From positions 245,001-309,000 of the forward strand of contig JACVTC010000165.1 of NCBI GenBank assembly GCA_016946835.1: DNA of 64,000 nt. The letters are read 5' to 3'. Below are positions 56,766-64,000 of this stretch, piece by piece. How positions within the stretch are numbered: the stretch's first letter is position 1; the number at the start of each line of letters is the position of its first letter. This DNA comes from Neocallimastix lanati (nom. inval.) (lineage: Eukaryota > Neocallimastigomycota > Neocallimastigomycetes > Neocallimastigales > Neocallimastigaceae). A program made the position numbers and the translations under genes. Under the pieces are notes generated by a model. That model was not told the origin of the DNA. It saw only the letters and a program-made list of their open reading frames with translations, and did no database searches.

Positions 56766-57067
56766 TTGTTTAATATTATATATATATATTTAATATTAAT
56801 AAACTTCAAAACATAAACAGAAAAAAAATTATAACATATAGTTTACTTGTTTCAAAATAAAAAATAATAAAAAAAAAAAAAAAAAAAACTAAAATTATTA
56901 TTATTTTTATATCATTTTTTTATGAAACCAAAAATTTCTTAAGTTATTCAAGTAATTATGTTTTATGGGATATAGCATCGTTCTGTTGTTTTTATTTTTT
57001 TTTTTATCATAATATTATTATTTGTGTCAAACAATTTTTTTCTACTATTTATTAAATTTATAATTAA

Positions 57068-57102
<35 letters not shown>

Positions 57103-57224
57103 TTAATTTTATGAGTATAAATTTCATATCTATAAATTTAATATATATATTTTAAATTTATATATTTTATATATCTTTATTCCTTTTTTTTTTTTTTATC
57201 CTTCTATCTTAATAAAATTCTAAA

Positions 57225-57268
<44 letters not shown>

Positions 57269-58814
57269 AAAATAAAAATAAAAATAAAAATTAAAAAAAA
57301 AAATTAATTTATATTTTGTTTTTATCAATCATTTAATATAAAAATATCTTATAAAGAATATAAGAAAATAAAATAAAAAAATAAAAATAAAAATATGAAA
57401 TAATTAATTTGTCCCAGTTTATATCATTATCTTTTATATATATATATATGTAACATTTATATAATATATATTATATTAATTGAATTAATATTAAATGTAT
57501 TCAACTATTCATGTTAATTAAAACGTGAATACTAATTATCAAAAAAGCTTTTTTTTTTTTTTTTTTGTAATGAAGTTATATTAATTTATTCACTCTATTT
57601 TATTTTATATTATTATTATTACTATTATTTGTTCTTCATTGAATTTTTTTTTTCTTTGGTGCAAATACATTAAATAGATATATAATATATATATATAAAT
57701 TCTCAAACAACTTTTATTCCTAGGTTTATACGACATTTAAAAAAATATTTTTTTTTATTTCTTATAATACAATTTTTGAAGTAGACTTTTAATAAATTGA
57801 AACTGATATTGAAATGAAAAACTTAACTTTTTTTTATGTATTGTTATTATTTTTGAGCTTCTTTTTTCTTACTTACTTTCAGCTTTTCTTCTCTCTCTAT
57901 TAAAGAAGTTAATCCAATTCCAATTGTTCTAATTCCAATTATTAATTTTAAGTCATTCATTAAAATCTGAATGGATTACAAAATATTAGATTCAAAATCC
58001 CTTTAAGAGAAAAAAAATTTTTTAATCTCTTTGTTTTCCCCCCTTCCCAGTATTGAAAAAAAAAATATTTAAGGCTAATGATTAAATAAATAAATTTCTG
58101 AAATGAATGAATTTTGATTCATCATACCATAATTATTTTATTATTATTATTATTATAAACCTTTGTTTTAGTTTACTTTATCAAATTAAATCAATACACC
58201 CATCTTTTTTTTTTTTTTTTTTTTTTTTTTGGAAAATATAAAATATATACCAGTACATTTTTAATAAAGTTTACTAAACTTTTTGATATTTCTTTTTTTG
58301 ATTTTTTTTTTTAGACTAAAAATAAAATAAAATACCAATACACTTTAATAACGTTCACTTTGATATATCGTTTTGTTTTATTAATTTTTTTTAATAAAGA
58401 GTACGAGATTTTTTCTTTAATCCAAGAATACTTATGTGTAATAGGAATATGATTTAAAATTACATCATAAAAGATATTATTATACATTATATTACCTATT
58501 ATACATGATAAAATTAATGATTTTTATTTATTTTACAAACCCTTTCGCCTTCACAAACTCAAAAGAAACCATCAATAGGAAAAAAAAAATTAATATGAAA
58601 ATCTCAAGAAAACGTAGTCAATTCTTTAAGTAGATTCTCTTATAATAAAACATTTACATAAAAAAAAAATAAAATAAAATATTTTTTGATTTTATTGTTG
58701 ATTTCTTTTTCTCTTTCTTTTTTTTTATAAAAAAAAAAAAATATATATATATATATAAGATGAATCAATATACTATTCACTACTTTATTAGTAATGATAT
58801 TATTTTTTTTTATC

Positions 58815-59040
58815 ACTATCACTAATATTAATAATTCCTATTTTCACTATCTATACTATAATTATGATTAACAATATTATTTCTATTGATATTGTTATTA
58901 ATATTATAATCTTTGTTACTATTATTGGAATTATTACTTGATTCTATATTATTCAAATCTGTAATAACAGTGTTAACATAACTCTATGATATAGGACAAT
59001 ATATATATATATATTTTGGACGAAGAAGAGAATACACTTC
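58815..59040 (-). pseudogene. Second, degraded copy of the LINE C-terminal linker
   Basis: On the minus strand, VNTVITDLNNIESSNNSNNS followed by NINRNN and SIDSENRN matches the order SNVITDMNNIELSSDSDSSN ... NSENRNN in the LINE at 62,946-63,413. One stop (TAG) interrupts it. No neighbouring parts are preserved. Confidence 0.6.
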
Positions 59041-59400
59041 CAGTGCTTTATCAAATAAACAATTATATTTTTTGTATTAACATTTAAAAAAAAATACATT
59101 ATAATTTAAAGATAAAAAATAAAATGTATGTAATAAATGAAGTAAAATAAAAAAAAATAAAAATTATAAAAAAAAATAATAATAATAATAAAATAAAATA
59201 AAATAAAATAAAATTAATAAAAAATATAAATAAAAATATAAATGACAAATTTTTAATTAATCATAGAAAATTTGATGTCAAAAAGAAGAATAAAATTAAG
59301 TTCTAACAGTTTAAAAAAAAAAAAAAAAATTGGCGTGATGTATACTATGTGTAGTAATAAACATAACCATCATTTTAAATTAATAAATAATTAAACAAAG
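59041..59400. other. AT-rich intergenic stretch
   Basis: A/T homopolymers and (AAAAT)n. Nothing recognised. Confidence 0.5.
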
Positions 59401-59880
59401 AAGTATCACCTTTAAAAATAGATAGTGGGGGTGTCCACTAAAACTCTCCTCTGAAAATACAGAAAGAGATTTTCATTTAAGAGAATTACTCTCCACAAAT
59501 TCCGTGAGGGAAACTAGATTTGTTAGTTTTTGTATTTGAAATATATATTAATAGGACTACTAATAGTATTGTTTCCTAAACCATATTGGTACGACGTCGG
59601 CACTCTTAGAACTAAAGGTTTTCTTAACAAAATTGATCAAAAAGGATAAATAAACTCAAGAGAAGGCTACTAATGATAGGATATTGTTTTTGCAAGATAA
59701 CGGCGCAAAGCCCCACAATAATATATGGGAATGGTAGTAGACCCCCTATGAACTGTTTAAGAGTTGTTCACCTAAATACCTAATATCTACAGTTCCCCAG
59801 AATCGAATTGTAGCTCATCAATAAGAGCTAAAATTCCCACTAAGAAGGAATATGAAAATCAATTTATTGATAAAATTTTC
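59401..59880 (+). other. G/C-richer relic with a possible mariner-like transposase scrap
   Basis: Base composition is clearly higher in G and C than the surroundings. Near 59,672-59,715 one frame reads RILFLQDNGAKPHNN, like the second catalytic Asp block (FxxDNAxxH) of mariner/Tc1 DDE transposases. Stops follow at once, and no other catalytic block was found. It may be an old transposon fragment of another type. Confidence 0.3.
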
Positions 59881-59889
59881 ATATTCCAA

Positions 59890-61700
59890 AATATTAGAGT
59901 ATTTAAACATACTAATAGTACATGCAATACTGCATTTAATATGACAATTACTACATCCTTTTAGTACAAACTATATAATAACTATATATACTATATAATA
60001 ATACAACTATATTTACTTTAATTTAATATTATGCTACTTTAATTAAACTACATTCTTTAAAACTACAATTAGTTAAACTACAATTAAATACAGACGAAAC
60101 AATACAATATATATGTTTATACTTTTAATTGAAAAACTTCTTATTAAACTAATTAATATTACAACACTTATAAATATAGCAACTACTACTTTTTTAAAAT
60201 TATATATATAGCCACATCTATTATAATAAAAATATAATATGTATAACATACTACTTCTAATATAACTAAATGCATTTGCTATCACTATATAAACATAAGA
60301 TATCTATATATATTAATTACAATAACAATTACTTCGTTTTTAAAACTACTAAAACTAATTAAACTAGCATTAAGGTATAAAATTTATAAAGATTAAGTAG
60401 TATTATAACATCACATACTATAACAACTATATTTAAAACATACTATCACATTTAACTACAAGTTACTACTCTTATTTGTTTTAATGACTACTAATATGAT
60501 AAACACTTCTAATATAACATTAGATAAACATATACAATTAATACTTTGCAAATACAACAAGTACTTTCTTTCTTAAACTAAGTAAATGCAGCCTCTTTTT
60601 TAAAAACAAGCATTACATCATCTATTCAAACAATATTAAGATAAGATATATAACTTAATATATATATTATTATCTTTAGCTAAATACAACTAGTATTACT
60701 TAAAAAATGACAACAATTAGATCTTTAAAAGCAACAATAACTACATTTCCTAAAAAAAAATCACTACTTTTATAAAACTAATAAAACTACTATTATTTAA
60801 ACAAATCATATACTTATTAAATGTTACTTTCTTAAACCATGGAATTGCAACAACTTATTAAAAACAAGTATTTACATTTAAAATTCTATAAGCATGTATT
60901 TACATCTATATTGTATTATAAACATATATTATATTTAAATACTACTATTACTTTATTTAATAACTACTATTATTTAATTGTAACTTAGTTTGTTTAATTG
61001 AATTAATACTGCTTATTCTATTTATACTATTATTTATATATACTTATATTTACTTAAGCTACTATTATTATTAATTAAAACTGTTATTATTTTCACACTA
61101 AAGATTAGATTTCACTTCAAAGATTAGGTTTCATGACAAAGAAGTTTACTTTCTCGAACTATTATACAGTTACATGATTATATGATATTCTACTTATATT
61201 TAATAACATGTATTAATCCTTTTAATAACTAACTTTTACTTTGATAATCAAGTATTACATCTATTTATGATAACATACTAGGATTATATTAAACACCTTT
61301 TAATATGCATTTAATAATTTAAAACCACTATTTCTAACAAATATAGCTATTGATATTAATCTAACATTAATATAATAATTGAATTGTAGTAGGTACTGAT
61401 TTTATTTGTTGAAACTACTTCATTTAATAAGCAAGTGTTACTTTTCTTACATAACCACACTAAAAAAAAAAAAAAAATAAAAGGTTTGCTTTGAATATCA
61501 TTATATTACTTGATAATTATAGTTAGATATACTCTTATATTAAAACAGATAGTAATATTATTCATATTATTAAGTATTTACTTAACATTTATTTCAAGTA
61601 TTTACTTTTTCTTAAACAACGACTACTTAAAACATTAACTAATTAACAATTAAATTAAATATAGCACAGAAGTAAAATGATTAACTACTCTATTATACTA
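59890..61700. other. 1.8 kb tract with strong C-over-G strand asymmetry
   Basis: On the plus strand nearly all G/C bases are C, mostly inside ACTAC, AACTA and TACTA words. G is rare. There is no open frame on either strand. The tract begins after the transposase-like scrap and ends where a relic coding frame starts at about 61,711. It could be a leader or LTR of a decayed element, an old transcribed non-coding region, or an imperfect satellite. Confidence 0.5.
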
Positions 61701-61710
61701 AATTATACAA

Positions 61711-62040
61711 AATGGATAATAGTAACACCAACAACAATTTTTAAATAACTAAAAAGAAACAATCGATAGATTAACGGATGAGTTATCTAAGCAAACACTA
61801 GTTTTTATCTTCAGAATTTAAAAACCATTAATGATAACTTAAAAAAATATTAAACATATCATTTAGTTGAACAATAACTACTAAAACTAAATCTATTTGA
61901 TGAAAACTATTATTATATTTTATTATATAAAACTAATGATCCATCATTCGAAAAAGAAAAAAAACTAGATTTAATTAAAAAAAAATAACTTTGTTAATTT
62001 GGAACATGTATAGAAGAAGTAATATTTAAAAGTAAACAGG
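61711..62040 (+). pseudogene. Decayed coding fragment of unknown, possibly gag-like, type
   Basis: From ATG at 61,711 the reading MDNSNTNNNF shifts to KETIDRLTDELSKQT, then shifts again to NLKTINDNLKKY, LLKLNLFDENYYYILLYKTN and FEKEKKLDLIKKK. It is interrupted by TAA codons. Amphipathic, Asn/Lys/Leu-rich sequence suggests a former protein. A retroelement gag is a guess based only on position. Confidence 0.35.
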
Positions 62041-62163
62041 AATCTTATTTAAGGTATATATAGGATAATATGTACTATTATATTATTATAGTAAATACAT
62101 AATTTTTCTAATTCTCATCACATAAGAATAAGAAAAGAGGTCTTATTTTTATCACTGAATATT

Positions 62164-62218
<55 letters not shown>

Positions 62219-62269
62219 TGTATAAAAATTTTTTTTTTTAAAAAAAAAAATTTGAATATATTCAATGGA

Positions 62270-62390
62270 TAGATGGTTGGATGAACGACCTGTTCACCTT
62301 TCTCTTCAGTCTTAGGCAGATCATTGAACAATTTGTCAAAAACTCCATTACTTTTCTGATAGCGATTGTAGTTGTTTTTTTTTTTTTTTT
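62270..62390 (-). pseudogene. Short unidentified coding relic
   Basis: A G/C-richer patch reads on the minus strand NYNRYQKSNGVFDKLFNDLP and then KTEEKGEQVVHPTIYPLN. The frame opens and closes abruptly in A/T runs. No family was recognised. Confidence 0.3.
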
Positions 62391-62438
62391 TTAGTTTGTT
62401 TGTTTGTTTATAGCCATAATTATTGCGAACTTTAATCT

Positions 62439-62439
<1 letters not shown>

Positions 62440-62477
<38 letters not shown>

Positions 62478-62480
62478 TTA
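62440..62480. repeat. (TTTA)n microsatellite
   Basis: About ten ATTT units in the AT-rich spacer between two relics. Confidence 0.85.
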
Positions 62481-62689
62481 ATTACATGAATATTTTTAAT
62501 TTAAAAAAAAAAAAAAAAAAAAAATAGAATTAATAAAATAAATAAATATTATTAGTCCAATTTAAAATACAATAATATTTATGATAGTAACGCAGAATAA
62601 ACAAAAAAAAAAAAAGTAATATTTAAAAAATAAAGTGTATCAATAAATTCAAAAAAAAAAAAAAAAAAAAGTTCCTAGGTAAGGTAATG

Positions 62690-64000
62690 AACCTCCTATC
62701 CTTATGGATTAGGGTTGGAATGGAAGATCTGAAAGAAAATTATGGTCTTCCCCTCCTCCCCCCCCCCCCCGCTTCAGAAGTATTGGCCTTGCTTAGCCTG
62801 TCTTAACTGAATTTTCAACGTTGACGCCCCTGGTTAGTTTGCACTTATACTATCAGGATTAGTAACGCTTGTATGAGTACTAGCCCGAGGCATAATTTCT
62901 GTAAAGAGAGCCGCAGATCGCACCAAGAATGGCGTTTTTGAATAATCACCAGAAATGATTTGGTTCTTCAACAAAAATATTCCATTCCTTTTTATAATTT
63001 AAATCTATTACGTCTGCATCCCTTCCACCAAGAAGAAAGTTATATAATCGGTACATGTCACATATATATTTTACACACTCATTATTCAGAAAATTACTTA
63101 AATTACCACGATTTTCATCAATTGAACTATTCACTAAATTAGAAGTAACGATAATATAATTTTCACTATCAATAATACTATTATTTCTATTTTCACTATC
63201 ACTATTTCTACTATTATTTCTATTGTTAATATTATTAATATTATATACTTCGTTACTACTATCAGAATCAGAACTTAGTTCTATATTATTCATATCTGTG
63301 ATAACATTACTATTAGATATTGGACAATATTTAGAAATAATATAAAATATTTCATAAAGAATTTCAATATCCTTAAAATATTTCATTTCGAAATTCACGG
63401 AAAAAGATAGCATTTAGAAAACCAATGTTCCAATCGAGGATTACTATTTTTTTTTTTTTTCTATAACAACAAGGACATCTTTCAGGACAGTCTTCTTCAA
63501 TCATTTTGGCGGCTTTGGCAATACGAGCATCAAATTTATACCCACATCTGGCACGAAGTACCCATCGGAAGTCAATGCTAAATTCAGGATATTTATAATT
63601 TAGCTTAAGATACTCTCTCTAGCTTTCTCAAAATTATTATTTTTATAATCCTTAGCTTTGATTGATTTTCCTGCCATATCTCTATCCCAGTAAAAGCTTA
63701 AAATAGCTTTTTTTTTTTTTTTTTTTTTTTTTGATGGAAATTTACTTAATTTGTAAGCTAAAATTTTTACTTTCTTTATCCCATGCATGACGTCTACAAC
63801 GAGATATATCTCTAAGTAAATCAGAGATAATACATTTCGAGTTTTTTTCCATTTTTTAAAACATCTTACCTGAGCAATTCGCACATTTCGCCCGAAAGAG
63901 GAGGAACGTTAAGTTCTTTAGAAACACAATAAAGGGAAGTAAAGCTATTCCCTTTAGAAAATCCTTCAATCCAGTATAATCCTGAATTTAACTAGTGTCT
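62690..64000 (-). mobile_element. 3' end of a non-LTR (LINE) retrotransposon, cut by the window edge
   Basis: On the minus strand, broken frames give SFTSLYCVSKELNVPPLSGE, CIISDLLRDISRCRRHAWDK, FYWDRDMAGKSIKAKDYKNN, YPEFSIDFRWVLRARCGYKF and DARIAKAAKMIEEDCPERCP, then CC. An acidic, Asn/Ser-rich linker (62,946-63,413) follows, and in a shifted frame TPFLVRSAALFTEIMPRAST. This arrangement, with a Cys cluster at the end of the polymerase protein, is what I expect for the C-terminus of a LINE. A short 3' UTR with a C13 run (G13 on the element strand) follows. Frameshifts near 63,430, 63,610, 63,725 and 62,960 make it inactive. Confidence 0.7.
62758..62770. other. C13 run (G13 on the minus strand) in the LINE 3' UTR
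   Basis: Thirteen C bases preceded by CTTCCCCTCCT, so on the element strand G13-A-GG-A-GGGG. This is extraordinary in DNA this poor in G/C. It could form a G-quadruplex in the element's RNA. Confidence 0.8.

Larger units (their letters stand above)
52030..58810. other. Gene desert of about 6.8 kb
   Basis: AT-only DNA with satellites: an 11-mer array at about 53,460-53,530, TAAAATAT-type arrays at 54,410-54,545, a diverged TATTTATATTCATAATTG-type array at 55,600-55,765, and the heptamer satellite at 56,500-56,670. It also holds many poly-A/T runs. Only one weak coding-like patch (57,896-57,965) was seen, and I did not accept it. Confidence 0.6.

Noticed and set aside
57880-57965. Minus-strand exon-like patch MNDLKLIIGIRTIGIGLTSL followed by GTAAGT
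   Set aside because: The open frame is short, has no plausible upstream or downstream exon, and resembles no known protein.
59401-59880. tRNA or rRNA in the G/C-richer patches at 59.4 and 62.7 kb
   Set aside because: No cloverleaf, anticodon arm or rRNA signature could be found; coding-relic and LINE explanations fit better.

Overview
The window looks like nuclear DNA of an anaerobic gut fungus (Neocallimastigomycota) or a very close zoosporic relative. It is extremely AT-rich, with long A/T runs and perfect (AAT)n arrays. Its genes are sparse and spliced through many short GT...AG introns, and its proteins carry huge Asn and Gln runs. A CFAP20 gene points to flagellated cells, which fits gut-fungal zoospores and argues against dictyostelids. 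The taxon is inferred; no marker gene for species was seen.

Five genes can be rebuilt exon by exon with phases that close. (1) A 19-exon Neo1/ATP9-type P4-ATPase (3754-10256, +). (2) A 7-exon PWWP-domain protein (12599-15084, -). (3) A 4-exon CFAP20 (24144-25922, -). (4) An 8-exon protein with two tandem MSP (VAP-type) domains and a Met/Gln/Pro repeat tail (31230-34079, -). (5) A 4-exon C2H2 zinc-finger protein of about 1,912 residues, mostly Gln/Asn/Ser/Thr (41313-48064, -). They look like unrelated housekeeping or regulatory genes and do not form a cluster.

Between them lie decayed genes and mobile elements. The left edge has an unidentified ORF beside a fragment resembling the C-terminus of a lambda-type phage terminase. 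A LINE reverse-transcriptase relic lies at 10.5-11.65 kb. At 18.1-22.8 kb there are four broken genes: a short fragment, an ankyrin protein, an unknown, and a signal-peptide protein. Two Ty1/copia copies point away from each other and flank the MSP gene: a truncated one at 28970-31055 (-) and an almost full-length one with both LTRs at 35428-40409 (+). A second ankyrin relic sits at 35.1 kb. The right end (58.8-64 kb) holds two copies of a LINE 3' end, a possible transposase scrap and a 1.8 kb tract with strong C-over-G strand asymmetry.

The rest is AT-rich intergenic DNA with satellites, notably a heptamer family (TTATTTA)n at three loci. No tRNA, rRNA or CRISPR array was recognised. No complete new multi-gene system was found. 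The strongest leads are the terminase-like fragment, the tandem MSP duplication, the strand-asymmetric tract and the G-rich LINE 3' region.
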